Below are positions 25,535 through 33,134 of a stretch of 33,134 bases of DNA, piece after piece; the stretch's first letter is position 1, and each line of letters starts with the position of its first letter. The stretch is from an uncultured Pluralibacter sp. GTDB taxonomy: Bacteria > Pseudomonadota > Gammaproteobacteria > Enterobacterales > Enterobacteriaceae. The DNA is taken from contig NZ_CAJYMB010000099.1 of the NCBI RefSeq assembly GCF_913775985.1, forward strand, positions 1 to 33,134, in the 5' to 3' direction. The position numbers and the translations under genes are program-made. Below the pieces are notes generated by a model. That model ran no database searches and had not been told where the DNA came from. It saw nothing but the letters and a program-made list of their open reading frames with translations.

Positions 25535-26641
25535 ATGTTTTATCGCTTGTGGACGCTGATCCGCAAAGAACTACAGTCGCTGCTGCGCGAGCCGCAGACC
25601 CGCGCGATTTTGATTGCACCGGTGATTATCCAGGTGCTGCTGTTTCCCTTCGCCGCCACGCTGGAGGTGACCAACGCCACTATCGCTATCTATAACGAAG
25701 ACAGCGGCAGGCACGCGGTGGAGCTGACTCAGCGCTTTGCCCGGGCAAAAGCCTTTCCGCACGTGCTGCTGTTAGACAGCCCGCAGGCCATCCGCCCGAC
25801 CATTGACGAACAGAAGGCACTGCTGCTGGTGCGCTTCCCACCGGACTTCTCACGCAATCTGGACAGCCTCCAGCCGGCAAAAATGCAGCTTATCCTCGAC
25901 GGGCGCAACTCCAATAGCGCGCAGATTGCGGCGAACTATCTGCAGCAGATTGTCGAGCAGTACCAGCGCGAGCTGCTGGATGGCCGCGCCAGGCCAAACA
26001 ACAGCGAGCTGGTGATCCGCAACTGGTACAACCCGAATCTTGACTATAAATGGTTCGTGGTGCCGTCGCTTATCGCGATGATTGTCACCATTGGCGTAAT
26101 GATCGTGACCTCGCTGTCGGTGGCGCGGGAGCGGGAACAGGGGACGCTGGATCAGCTGCTGGTTTCGCCGCTGGCAACCTGGCAGCTGTTCGTCGGCAAG
26201 GCGGTGCCGGCGCTTATCGTCGCCACTTTTCAGGCCAGCATCGTGCTGGCGGTGGGGATTTTCGCCTACCAGATCCCGTTTTCCGGATCCCTGACGCTGT
26301 TTTACTTCACCATGCTGGTGTACGGGCTGTCGCTGGTAGGGTTCGGGCTACTGATCTCCTCCCTGTGCGCCACTCAGCAGCAGGCGTTTATCGGCGTGTT
26401 CGTCTTTATGATGCCGGCGATTCTGCTCTCGGGCTACGTATCGCCGGTGGAGAATATGCCGGTCTGGCTGCAGAGGGCGACCTGGATCAACCCGATTCGC
26501 CACTTTACGGATATCACCAAGCAGATTTATTTGAAGGATGCGGGGTTCGATATTGTCTGGCAGAGCCTGTGGCCGCTGCTGTTTATTGCGGCCACCACCG
26601 GGGCGATAGCCTACGCTATCTTCCGGCGTAAAATCGGCTAA
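25535..26641 (+). CDS. ybhR: YbhR, ABC-2 type permease subunit
   Basis: 368 residues, the E. coli length, with the same layout as YbhS: one N-terminal helix, a periplasmic domain, and five C-terminal helices around [31 protein letters not shown] and [21 protein letters not shown]. It starts at ATG 25535 just after AGGAGG, which overlaps the ybhS stop; the open frame to 25496 is not used. Last gene of the cecR operon. Its stop abuts the ybhQ stop with no base in between. Confidence 0.94.
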   Translation: MFYRLWTLIRKELQSLLREPQTRAILIAPVIIQVLLFPFAATLEVTNATIAIYNEDSGRHAVELTQRFARAKAFPHVLLLDSPQAIRPTIDEQKALLLVRFPPDFSRNLDSLQPAKMQLILDGRNSNSAQIAANYLQQIVEQYQRELLDGRARPNNSELVIRNWYNPNLDYKWFVVPSLIAMIVTIGVMIVTSLSVAREREQGTLDQLLVSPLATWQLFVGKAVPALIVATFQASIVLAVGIFAYQIPFSGSLTLFYFTMLVYGLSLVGFGLLISSLCATQQQAFIGVFVFMMPAILLSGYVSPVENMPVWLQRATWINPIRHFTDITKQIYLKDAGFDIVWQSLWPLLFIAATTGAIAYAIFRRKIG

Positions 26642-27064
26642 CTAGCGCCGGTGGGCGTCGTCCCGGGGGTTAATGCGCTCGGCGCGGGCGCTGTGTTTTT
26701 CTTTCACCAGCAGCGACATCAGCGCCGGGCCGGCCAGAATCACGATGCCGGCCAGCGCCAGCAGCAGGTTGTTGTGCAGCACTCTCGACAGCAGCCAGAT
26801 GGCGATCACCGCGGTACCGAAATACCAGGTGGTGGTCAGCTCTTCGAGGAAGTCACCGATGTCGCGCCAGCGCGCCTCGTGGTGGCGCTGCAGCGCCAGC
26901 ATCAAAATAATCGTTACGGCGTACAGAGCGCACAGGCCTAGTCCTACGCGGACCAACATGCCGTTCATCCAGCCCAGAACCAGTGCGGCGACAACCAGCA
27001 AATGCAAGACAATCTGCCAGCATCCCAGGCCGGTTGCGACGCGAATTCGTTGTTGCCACTTCAT
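26642..27064 (-). CDS. ybhQ: YbhQ, small inner-membrane protein of unknown function
   Basis: 140 residues with four hydrophobic segments (about 15-35, 38-57, 75-95, 98-116) and a basic, polar tail (KEKHSARAERINPRDDAHRR). It matches E. coli YbhQ (136 residues): MKWQQRIRVATGLGCWQIVLHLLVVAALV and EELTTTWYFGTAVIAIWLLSRVL.N. No function is known. GGAG lies nine bases upstream of the ATG. It converges head-on with ybhR with no spacer and is divergent from ybhP across a long palindrome. Confidence 0.88.
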   Translation of the reverse strand: MKWQQRIRVATGLGCWQIVLHLLVVAALVLGWMNGMLVRVGLGLCALYAVTIILMLALQRHHEARWRDIGDFLEELTTTWYFGTAVIAIWLLSRVLHNNLLLALAGIVILAGPALMSLLVKEKHSARAERINPRDDAHRR

Positions 27065-27109
27065 GTCGTCTCTCCGGAAGCATTTTCAACTGTTCTTTAG
27101 AGTACTGAA

Positions 27110-27131
27110 CTTTACGGAAAATTCCGTAAAG
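27110..27131. promoter_or_regulatory. 10+10 bp inverted repeat between ybhQ and ybhP
   Basis: CTTTACGGAA (27110-27119) and its exact complement TTCCGTAAAG (27122-27131) flank two A residues. It is in the 130-base divergent control region, 45 bases from ybhQ and 63 from ybhP. Length and symmetry suggest an operator for a dimeric regulator; none can be named. Confidence 0.6.
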
Positions 27132-27194
27132 ACGCATCTTTTTGTGACCACTACTACACTCTTTTATTCAGGATAGTGATGCTGGCAGGAAAAT

Positions 27195-27956
27195 ATGCCC
27201 CAGAAAACGCCCTCTTTTTCGTTGAAAATTTTGACGATCAACACTCATAAAGGCTTCGCCGCGTTTAACCGCCGCTTCATGCTGCCGGAGCTGCGCGACG
27301 CGGTGCGCACCGTGGGCGCCGACATCGTCTGCCTGCAGGAAGTGCTCGGCGCCCACGACGTGCATCCGCTGCGCGTGGAGAACTGGCCCGATACCAGCCA
27401 CTATGAATTTTTGGCCGATGCCATGTGGGATGATTACGCCTACGGGCGCAATGCCGTCTATCCTGAAGGACATCACGGTAACGCGATTTTGTCCCGCTAT
27501 CCCATCGCCCAATTCGACAATCACGATATTTCAGTTGGCAGCAGTGAGAAGCGCGGCCTTCTCCATTGTCGGATCGACGTCCCGGAAAGTCCTCTGCCCG
27601 TGCACGCTTTTTGTGCCCATCTGGGATTAAAAGAGGCGCACCGGCAGGCGCAAATTGCGATGGTGGCGCAGATTATCAACGCGCTGCCGGAAGGCGAGCC
27701 GGTGGTACTGGCGGGAGATTTTAACGACTGGCGCCAGCGTGCCAGCGCCCAGCTCAAGCGCGCCGCCGGTCTGGAGGAAATTTTCACCCGCGCCAGGGGC
27801 CGCCCGGCGCGGACGTTTCCGGCGCGCTTTCCGCTGCTGCGCCTCGACCGAATTTATGTCAAAAACGCACACGCCAGCAGGCCGACAGCGCTCGCGCTGC
27901 GCCACTGGCGGCATTTGTCCGACCATGCGCCCCTTAGCGCGGAGATACACCTGTGA
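27195..27956 (+). CDS. ybhP: YbhP, endonuclease/exonuclease/phosphatase-family protein
   Basis: 253 residues, the E. coli length. It holds the full metal-dependent EEP active site: Asn16 (TINTHKG), Glu49 (LQEV), His142 (AHLGL), Asp175/Asn177 (GDFND), Asp218 (RLDRIY) and Asp243-His244 (LSDHAPL). No signal peptide or membrane segment, so it is probably cytoplasmic. Family members cleave nucleic acids, inositol phosphates or sphingomyelin-like phosphodiesters; this substrate is unknown. Its stop overlaps the clsB start by four bases (GTGA), pointing to a phospholipid-related job rather than DNA repair. Confidence 0.9.
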   Translation: MPQKTPSFSLKILTINTHKGFAAFNRRFMLPELRDAVRTVGADIVCLQEVLGAHDVHPLRVENWPDTSHYEFLADAMWDDYAYGRNAVYPEGHHGNAILSRYPIAQFDNHDISVGSSEKRGLLHCRIDVPESPLPVHAFCAHLGLKEAHRQAQIAMVAQIINALPEGEPVVLAGDFNDWRQRASAQLKRAAGLEEIFTRARGRPARTFPARFPLLRLDRIYVKNAHASRPTALALRHWRHLSDHAPLSAEIHL

Positions 27957-29200
27957 AATGTCATTGGCGGGAAGGCAATAAGATCGAGCTGCTGGAGAAC
28001 GGCGACGAGTATTACCCGGCGGTGTTCGGCGCCATTAAGCGCGCCAGCAGCAAAATTTTCCTCGAAACCTTTATCTGGTTCGAGGACGACATCGGCAGGC
28101 AACTGCACGCGGTGCTGCTGGAGGCCGCCCGGCGCGGCGTAAAGATAGAGCTGCTGCTGGACGGCTACGGCTCGCCGGATCTCAGCGAGCAGTTTGTCGG
28201 CGAGCTGGCGGCAGCGGGGGTTATTTTTCGCTACTACGATCCGCGCCCGCGCCTGTTCGGCATGCGCACCAACCTGTTTCGCCGGATGCACCGCAAAATT
28301 GTGGTGATTGACGGCGAAATCGCGTTTGTAGGCGGAATTAACTACTCCGCCGAGCATATGTCCGACTACGGCCCGGAGTCTAAACAGGATTACGCGGTTC
28401 GCGTTGAAGGGCCGGTGGTCGCCGATATTCTTCAGTTCGAGCTGGAAAATCTGCCGGATAAAGAGCGCTCACGCCGCTTCTGGCGCCGCCGCTCGCGCAT
28501 TGAGGAGAACCTCGCGCCAGGCGAGGCGCAGGCGCTGTTCGTCTGGCGCGATAACCACGAGCACCAGGATGACATCGAGCGCCACTATATGAAGATGCTG
28601 GCAAATGCGAAACGCGAGGTGATCATCGCCAATGCCTACTTCTTTCCCGGCTATCGCCTGCTGCACGCCATGCGCAATGCTGCCCGCCGGGGCGTCAGCG
28701 TCAAGCTGGTGGTGCAGGGAGAGCCGGACATGCCGATTGTTAAAGTCGGCGCACGCCTGCTTTATAACTATCTGGTGAAGGGCGGCGTAAAGGTCTACGA
28801 GTATCACCGCCGCCCGCTGCACGGCAAAGTGGCGCTGATGGATGATTACTGGGCGACGGTTGGCTCAAGCAACCTCGATCCGCTCAGCCTGTCGCTGAAT
28901 CTGGAAGCCAACCTCATTATTCACGACCGGCAGTTTAACCAGACTCTGCGCAACAATCTGATAGGACTTATCGAACAGGACAGTTGCCTGGTGGACGGCG
29001 CCCTGCTGCCCAAACGCACCTGGTGGAACCTGACCAAAAGCGTGCTGGCGTTCCACTTCCTGCGCCACTTCCCGGCGATTGTCGGCTGGCTCCCGGCGCA
29101 CACGCCGAAGCTGTCGGAAGTTGAGCCGCCGCCGCCGGTGCAGACCATGATGGAGACGCAGGATCGGGTTGAGACGGAAAACTCGGGAGCCAAACTCTGA
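27953..29200 (+). CDS. clsB: ClsB, cardiolipin synthase B (phospholipase D family)
   Basis: 415 residues, near the E. coli length (413). Two HKD motifs: HRKIVVID with His113/Lys115/Asp120 and HGKVALMD with His290/Lys292/Asp297, each followed by G(G/S).N. It lacks the N-terminal membrane helices of ClsA, as expected for ClsB. It condenses phosphatidylglycerol into cardiolipin and can also make phosphatidylglycerol by exchange. It begins with GTG overlapping the ybhP stop, and its stop overlaps the ybhN start by one base (TGATG). Confidence 0.95.
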   Translation: MKCHWREGNKIELLENGDEYYPAVFGAIKRASSKIFLETFIWFEDDIGRQLHAVLLEAARRGVKIELLLDGYGSPDLSEQFVGELAAAGVIFRYYDPRPRLFGMRTNLFRRMHRKIVVIDGEIAFVGGINYSAEHMSDYGPESKQDYAVRVEGPVVADILQFELENLPDKERSRRFWRRRSRIEENLAPGEAQALFVWRDNHEHQDDIERHYMKMLANAKREVIIANAYFFPGYRLLHAMRNAARRGVSVKLVVQGEPDMPIVKVGARLLYNYLVKGGVKVYEYHRRPLHGKVALMDDYWATVGSSNLDPLSLSLNLEANLIIHDRQFNQTLRNNLIGLIEQDSCLVDGALLPKRTWWNLTKSVLAFHFLRHFPAIVGWLPAHTPKLSEVEPPPPVQTMMETQDRVETENSGAKL

Positions 29201-30171
29201 TGGCGGGCGGAAAAAAGAGGTTGGGGAAAAAGAGGCTGGCGAAAAAGATCCTGACGTGGATTTTTTTTATCGCTGTAGCGGTGCTGCTGGTTGTCTACGC
29301 CCGCAAGGTGGACTGGCCGGAGGTGTGGGACGTTATCCGCAACTACAATCGCACCGCCCTGCTCGGCGCCATCGGCCTGACGATCGTCAGCTACCTGCTG
29401 TACGGCTGCTACGACCTGATGGGCCGCAGCTACTGCGGCCACAAACTCGGGGCGCGGCAGGTGATGCTGGTGTCCTTCATCTGCTACGCCTTTAACCTGA
29501 CGCTCAGCACCTGGGTCGGCGGTATCGGCATGCGCTATCGGCTCTATTCGCGCCTCGGGCTGCCGGGGGCGACCATCACCCGCATCTTCTCCCTGAGCAT
29601 TACCACCAACTGGCTGGGCTATATCCTGCTCGGCGGCGTGATCTTCTCCATCGGCGTCGTGGACCTGCCCGCCCACTGGTACATCAGCGACACGACGCTG
29701 CGGATCATCGGCGGCGCACTGCTGCTGTTTATTGCCGTTTATCTGTGGGCCTGCGCGTTCGCCAAACGCCGCCATCTGACCATCAAGGGCCAGAAGCTGG
29801 TGCTGCCGGGCTGGCGCTTCGCGCTGGTGCAGCTGCTGGTCTCCAGCGCCAACTGGATGGCGATGGGGGCGATTATCTGGCTGCTGCTGGGCCAGCAGGT
29901 GAACTACTTCTTCGTGCTGGGGGTGCTGCTGGTGAGCAGCATTGCCGGGGTTATCGTTCATATCCCGGCGGGGATTGGCGTGCTGGAGGCGGTATTTATC
30001 GCCCTGCTGGCGGGCCAGGATACCTCCCAGGGCAAGATTATTGCTGCCCTGCTCGCCTACCGGATGCTGTACTACTTCGTCCCGCTGGCGCTGGCAACGG
30101 TGTGCTATTTGTGGCTGGAAGGACGGGCGAAAAAGCTGAAGGCGAAAAACGAACGGGCGATGGCGGAGTAG
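29200..30171 (+). CDS. ybhN: YbhN, UPF0104/LPG-synthase-TM family membrane protein
   Basis: 323 residues (E. coli 318) with about eight membrane segments; it belongs to the family of the MprF N-terminal flippase-like domain. Conserved stretches include CYAFNLTLSTWVGGIGMRYRLYSRLGLPG, FSLSITTNWLGYILLGG and AGVIVHIPAGIGVLEAVFIALLAG. The N-terminus and C-terminus are Lys/Arg-rich. In other bacteria this fold translocates lipids; that role is inferred here from family and from the coupling to clsB. Confidence 0.9.
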   Translation: MAGGKKRLGKKRLAKKILTWIFFIAVAVLLVVYARKVDWPEVWDVIRNYNRTALLGAIGLTIVSYLLYGCYDLMGRSYCGHKLGARQVMLVSFICYAFNLTLSTWVGGIGMRYRLYSRLGLPGATITRIFSLSITTNWLGYILLGGVIFSIGVVDLPAHWYISDTTLRIIGGALLLFIAVYLWACAFAKRRHLTIKGQKLVLPGWRFALVQLLVSSANWMAMGAIIWLLLGQQVNYFFVLGVLLVSSIAGVIVHIPAGIGVLEAVFIALLAGQDTSQGKIIAALLAYRMLYYFVPLALATVCYLWLEGRAKKLKAKNERAMAE

Positions 30172-30180
30172 AAACAGGCT

Positions 30181-30201
30181 CCCCGGCGGCGGCCGCCGGG
30201 G
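30181..30201. terminator. GC-rich hairpin between ybhN and ybhL
   Basis: CCCCGGCGG and CCGCCGGGG pair around CGG between the convergent stops. Neither side has a U-run, so termination would need other help. Confidence 0.5.
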
Positions 30202-30210
30202 ATGGACCGG

Positions 30211-30915
30211 CTAGCGGCGGTTGCCCATAATGCGCAGCAGCATCAGGAACAGGTTAATAAAGTCGAGATACAGCGTCAGCGCGCCGAGAATGGCGGTTTT
30301 GCGCAGGTTGCTGCTGTCGCGGGTGTCAATCTGCTCGCCGATGGCTTTCAGCTTCTGGGTGTCATAGGCGGTTAATCCCACAAACACCACCACGCCGATA
30401 TAGGTCACGGCCCACATCAGCGGCGTGCTCTTCAGCCAGATATTCACCAGCGAGGCCAGAATCAGGCCAATCAGCGCCATAAACAGCATTTTGCCCATGC
30501 CGGTCAGGTCGCGCTTGGTGGTGTAGCCATACAGGCTCATGGCACCAAACATGCCCGCGCTGACCACGAAGGTGCTGGCGATAGAGCTGTAGGTGTAGGC
30601 AATGAAGATGCTGGAGAGCGTCAGCCCGGTCAGCGCGGAATAGAGCATAAACAGCGTGGTGGCCAGCCCGGCACTCAGGCGATGCACCATGCCGGAAAGC
30701 ACGAACACCACCGCCAGCTGGGCGATGATCAGGCCAAAGAAGGTAATTTTGCTGGAGAAGACGAACATCATCACTGCCGGCGTGTTTGCTGCAAACCACG
30801 CCACGAAGGCGGTAAGCAGCAGACCGCAGGTCATCCAGCCGTACACCTGCGCCATGTAGGTTTGCAGGCCGGTACGCCCCTGCACAATGGAGTCGGAACG
30901 CGTATATCGATCCAT
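30211..30915 (-). CDS. ybhL: YbhL, Bax inhibitor-1 (BI-1/YccA/TMBIM) family membrane protein
   Basis: 234 residues, the E. coli length. Seven hydrophobic segments; characteristic motifs are LQTYMAQVYGWMTCGLLLTAFVAWF, FMLYSALTGLTLSSIF, GMFGAMSLYGYTTKRDLTGMGKML and DTQKLKAIGEQ...ILGALTLYLDFINLFLMLLRI. BI-1 proteins are inner-membrane calcium-leak-type channels or protease modulators; the role of YbhL is unknown. The start is the ATG at 30915; a TTG two codons upstream is rejected. The ribosome site GAGGGA lies within the right arm of a 10-bp RNA stem formed with sequence just after moaE. Confidence 0.92.
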   Translation of the reverse strand: MDRYTRSDSIVQGRTGLQTYMAQVYGWMTCGLLLTAFVAWFAANTPAVMMFVFSSKITFFGLIIAQLAVVFVLSGMVHRLSAGLATTLFMLYSALTGLTLSSIFIAYTYSSIASTFVVSAGMFGAMSLYGYTTKRDLTGMGKMLFMALIGLILASLVNIWLKSTPLMWAVTYIGVVVFVGLTAYDTQKLKAIGEQIDTRDSSNLRKTAILGALTLYLDFINLFLMLLRIMGNRR

Positions 30916-30921
30916 GATCAA

Positions 30922-30976
30922 TCCCTCAATTAACGGTTTGTGATCTCTAAGCGTATCACAAGTGTGAATTGAGGGA
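30922..30976 (-). promoter_or_regulatory. Compound stem burying the ybhL ribosome binding site
   Basis: In the minus-strand RNA, UCCCUCAAUU (30976-30967) pairs perfectly with AAUUGAGGGA (30931-30922), which contains the GAGGGA Shine-Dalgarno seven bases before the ybhL AUG. Inside is a second stem UUGUGAU/AUCACAA (30961-30955 with 30944-30938) and a 10-base loop. The left arm starts 12 bases after the moaE stop. It may block ybhL translation on moa read-through RNA, or act as a DNA operator. Confidence 0.6.
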
Positions 30977-30988
30977 CTCTGAAAAACG

Positions 30989-31441
30989 CTACCAGCGCCC
31001 GGCGGCGCTGCGGTCGCTGTCGCGGGCTTCCACCCAGCGGTCGCCTTCCGGCGTCGCTTCGCGCTTCCAGAACGGCGCGCGGGTTTTCAGATAGTCCATG
31101 ATGAACTCCCCGGCGGCGAAGGCGCTGCCGCGGTGGGCGCTGGTGACGCCGACAAAGACGATCTCTTCCCCGGGCCACATATCCCCGATGCGGTGAATAA
31201 CCGCCACCCGCCCCAGCGGCCAGCGGACGCGAGCCTCTTCAACGATTTCCGCCAGCGCTTTTTCGGTCATCCCCGGATAGTGCTCCAGAGAGAGCGCTTT
31301 GACGCTGTCACCGAGGTTGTGGTTGCGCACTTTACCGGTAAAGGTCACTACCGCGCCGTCTTCGTCGCGCTGCGCCAGCCAGCCGTATTCGCGGCCAACG
31401 TCAAAGCGATCCGGCGCTACGCGAATTAAGGTTTCGCTCAT
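30989..31441 (-). CDS. moaE: MoaE, large subunit of molybdopterin synthase
   Basis: 150 residues, the E. coli length. Conserved DEDGAVVTFTGKVRNHNLGDSV, LEHYPGMTEKALAEI and KTRAPFWKREATPEGDRWVEA; the lysines in the last two stretches are the active-site residues that contact the MoaD thiocarboxylate. With MoaD it converts cyclic pyranopterin monophosphate to molybdopterin. It starts one base after the moaD stop, with GGAGG overlapping the moaD end. Confidence 0.96.
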   Translation of the reverse strand: MSETLIRVAPDRFDVGREYGWLAQRDEDGAVVTFTGKVRNHNLGDSVKALSLEHYPGMTEKALAEIVEEARVRWPLGRVAVIHRIGDMWPGEEIVFVGVTSAHRGSAFAAGEFIMDYLKTRAPFWKREATPEGDRWVEARDSDRSAAGRW

Positions 31442-31442
31442 T

Positions 31443-31688
31443 TTAGCCTCCGGTCACCGGTGGGAAAAAGGCCACTTCATCACCGTCGTTGACGGGATGC
31501 GTACCCTCCACCAGGGTTTGATTCACCGCCGCCAGCAGCTTGCCCTCTTCCAGCGCCAGCGCCCAGCGATCGCCCCGTGCGGCCAGCTGCTGTCGCAGCG
31601 CCTCAACGGTTACGGACTGCGGCTCAAGGGTCAGGCTGTCGGTGCCCACCAGCTCGCGCACCTGCGCAAAAAACAGAACCTTAATCAT
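31443..31688 (-). CDS. moaD: MoaD, small sulfur-carrier subunit of molybdopterin synthase
   Basis: 81 residues, the E. coli length, ubiquitin-like beta-grasp fold ending in [14 protein letters not shown]; the terminal Gly-Gly is thiocarboxylated by MoeB. The start is the ATG at 31688 ([13 protein letters not shown]), not the longer open frame to 31751. It overlaps the moaC end by eight bases. Confidence 0.96.
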   Translation of the reverse strand: MIKVLFFAQVRELVGTDSLTLEPQSVTVEALRQQLAARGDRWALALEEGKLLAAVNQTLVEGTHPVNDGDEVAFFPPVTGG

Positions 31689-32166
31689 CTGCGTCCACCC
31701 TGAAATCACCAGATTTGCCGCCGCTTTTCGCCAGCAGGCGTACCGGACCAATCACCATATCTTTCTGCACCGCTTTACACATGTCGTAGATGGTCAGCGC
31801 GGCAACGGAGGCCGCGGTCAGCGCTTCCATCTCCACGCCGGTTTTCCCGGTGAGGCGGCAGAGCGACTCGATGCGCACCCGGCTGTGCTCCGGCTGCGCC
31901 TGCAGGTTAACCTCGACTTTGCTGAGCATCAGCGGATGGCAGAGCGGAATCAGATCCCAGGTGCGCTTGGCGGCCTGGATCCCGGCGATGCGGGCGGTAG
32001 CGAACACGTCGCCTTTGTGGTGGCTGCCGTCGATAATCATGGCCAGCGTCTCGGGCAGCATGGTGACGAAGGCTTCGGCCCGCGCCTCGCGCACCGTTTC
32101 AGCTTTGGCAGAGACATCCACCATATGCGCTTCGCCGGCGGCGTTAATGTGGGTCAGTTGTGACAT
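31681..32166 (-). CDS. moaC: MoaC, cyclic pyranopterin monophosphate synthase
   Basis: 161 residues. Matches E. coli MoaC with the catalytic-site stretches [62 protein letters not shown] and [18 protein letters not shown]. It rearranges the MoaA product 3',8-cyclo-7,8-dihydro-GTP to cyclic pyranopterin monophosphate. Three bases separate it from moaB. Confidence 0.97.
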   Translation of the reverse strand: MSQLTHINAAGEAHMVDVSAKAETVREARAEAFVTMLPETLAMIIDGSHHKGDVFATARIAGIQAAKRTWDLIPLCHPLMLSKVEVNLQAQPEHSRVRIESLCRLTGKTGVEMEALTAASVAALTIYDMCKAVQKDMVIGPVRLLAKSGGKSGDFRVDADD

Positions 32167-32169
32167 GGC

Positions 32170-32682
32170 TTACTTCTTCAGATGAGGATGGAAGTTGCAG
32201 GGGCGCGTGCGGGCGTCGAGCTGCGGTTCAATGATGTTTTCCCAGGCGGTGCGGCAGGCTTTGGTGGAGCCCGGCATGGCGAAAATTAACGTGTTGTTCG
32301 CCATCCCGGCAACGGCGCGGGACTGCAGCGTGGAAGTGCCGATCTCTTCAAAGGAGAGCATGCGGAACACTTCGCCAAAACCTTCAATTTCGCGGTCGAA
32401 CAGCGGCAGCAGCGCCTCGGGGGCCTGATCGCCAGCGGTAAAGCCGGTGCCGCCGTTAATTAGCACTACCTGCACGTCGTCCCGGGCGATCCACGCGGAG
32501 ACCTGCGCCCGGATGGCGTAGCGGTTCTCTTTGACAATTGCCTTATCGACCACCTGATGTCCGGCGTCCTGCGCGGCGTCGCGCAGGTAGTGGCCGGAGG
32601 TGTCGTCCTCTTCGCCGCGGCGGCTGGACACAGTAAGCACGGCGACGCGGGTCGGGATAAATTCAGCGCTGACCTGACTCAT
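32170..32682 (-). CDS. moaB: MoaB, MogA-like molybdenum cofactor protein
   Basis: 170 residues, with the MoCF-domain motifs VLTVSSRRGEEDDTSGHYLRD, VVLINGGTGFTAGDQAPEAL and AVAGMANNTLIFAMPGSTKACRTAWENII. It resembles the molybdopterin adenylyltransferase MogA, but in E. coli moaB is not essential for cofactor synthesis. AAGGAG lies nine bases upstream of the ATG; the gap to moaA is 30 bases. Confidence 0.95.
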   Translation of the reverse strand: MSQVSAEFIPTRVAVLTVSSRRGEEDDTSGHYLRDAAQDAGHQVVDKAIVKENRYAIRAQVSAWIARDDVQVVLINGGTGFTAGDQAPEALLPLFDREIEGFGEVFRMLSFEEIGTSTLQSRAVAGMANNTLIFAMPGSTKACRTAWENIIEPQLDARTRPCNFHPHLKK

Positions 32683-32712
32683 ACAAGAACTCCTTATGAT
32701 GCAGAAACGGGG

Positions 32713-33134
32713 CTAGCCCCCGATATAGGACAGGTTTTGAGTGATGCCGGTGTCGCCCTGATGCAGGAAGTGGGTCTGCTTCTTGTGTGCCAGCGCGCCG
32801 GCGATGCGCTGCTCAAGCTGCGCCTGCTGGTTATCCTCCGCCAGCAGATCGCGCAGCTCCACGCCGCCGTCGCCGAACAGGCACAGGTGCAGTTTCCCCA
32901 CCGACGAGACCCGCAGCCGGTTGCAGCTGGCGCAGAAATCTTTCTCGTAGGGCATGATCAGGCCGATTTCACCGGCGTAGTCAGGGTGGCAGAAGACCTG
33001 CGCCGGGCCGTCGCTGCGCTGGCGCAGCTGGTGGATCCAGCCGCGGGCCAGCAGCGCGTCGCGCAACACGGCGCCGGAAATATGGTGCTTGCGAAACAGC
33101 TCGCTGCCTTCGCCGGTCTCCATCAATTCGATAA
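32713..33134 (-). CDS. moaA: MoaA, GTP 3',8-cyclase, N-terminal part missing at window edge
   Basis: The last 139 complete codons of moaA, reading [17 protein letters not shown] at the window edge. It contains the C-terminal [4Fe-4S] cluster motif C-x2-C-x13-C ([10 protein letters not shown]...HLCLF) that binds GTP, the segment [11 protein letters not shown], and the essential Gly-Gly end (NLSYIGG). The radical-SAM cluster and start lie beyond 33134. With MoaC it makes the first pterin intermediate. Any Moco riboswitch would also be upstream, off the window. Confidence 0.96.
   Translation of the reverse strand, partial: IELMETGEGSELFRKHHISGAVLRDALLARGWIHQLRQRSDGPAQVFCHPDYAGEIGLIMPYEKDFCASCNRLRVSSVGKLHLCLFGDGGVELRDLLAEDNQQAQLEQRIAGALAHKKQTHFLHQGDTGITQNLSYIGG

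Noticed and set aside
30181-30201. Canonical intrinsic terminator for ybhN
   Set aside because: The stem is strong, but no U-run follows on either strand, so only a low-confidence hairpin is listed.
30939-30960. CRP-like TGTGA ... TCACA pair upstream of ybhL
   Set aside because: The half sites are 12 bases apart instead of six, so a CRP dimer would not fit; the symmetry is better explained as the inner stem of the hairpin.

Overview
This is a GC-rich stretch of an enterobacterial chromosome, almost entirely core genome. Gene identity and order follow the Escherichia coli K-12 segment that runs from the molybdenum-cofactor operon to ybiR (moaABCDE - ybhL - ybhN/clsB/ybhP - ybhQ - ybhRSFG/cecR - rhlE - dinG/ybiB - ybiJ - rlmF - ybiO - glnQPH - dps - rhtA - ompX - opgE - mntS - mntR - ybiR). 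Protein similarity to the E. coli proteins, as I remember them, is high throughout. The host is therefore a member of the Enterobacteriaceae; I cannot fix the genus from sequence alone. No tRNA, rRNA, CRISPR array, insertion sequence or prophage gene was seen.

Layout. 1-1817: an accessory sugar locus, with a partial GntR/HutC-type repressor and a GH1 6-phospho-beta-glucosidase behind a palindromic operator. 1917-3806: manganese regulation, with mntR-ybiR (TAATG overlap) divergent from the small protein gene mntS, which has a clear MntR box. 4064-6209: opgE and ompX converge on a bidirectional terminator. 6565-8227: rhtA and dps (sigma-S-type -10). 8414-10816: glutamine ABC transporter glnHPQ with a sigma-54 promoter, NtrC sites and a candidate IHF site. 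10928-14045: mechanosensitive channel ybiO converging on rRNA methyltransferase rlmF. 14140-15480: a flavin-reductase-like gene and ybiJ. 15632-19265: ybiB, dinG and yebG, the last two each with its own LexA box. 19410-26641: rhlE divergent from the cecR-ybhG-ybhF-ybhS-ybhR drug-efflux operon, with a perfect 20-bp palindrome between them. 26642-30171: ybhQ divergent from the overlapping ybhP-clsB-ybhN membrane-lipid operon. 30211-33134: ybhL and the moaEDCBA operon, with moaA cut by the window edge.

Differences from the K-12 layout as I recall it: yebG (elsewhere in K-12) lies between rhlE and dinG; ybiA, ybiC, ybiI, ybiX, fiu, mcbA and ybhM are absent; a flavin reductase gene is present beside rlmF; and the GH1/GntR locus follows ybiR.

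No obviously new multi-gene defence or mobile system is present. The most interesting unexplained signals are non-coding: a compound stem that buries the ybhL ribosome binding site (30922-30976), a nested double inverted repeat plus an orphan terminator between ompX and rhtA (6292-6481), a 10+10 bp palindrome between ybhQ and ybhP (27110-27131), and a paired-site operator in front of the GH1 gene. On the protein side, YbhF carries one canonical and one degenerate composite ATP site, and ybhP-clsB-ybhN looks like a tightly coupled phospholipid-modifying unit.
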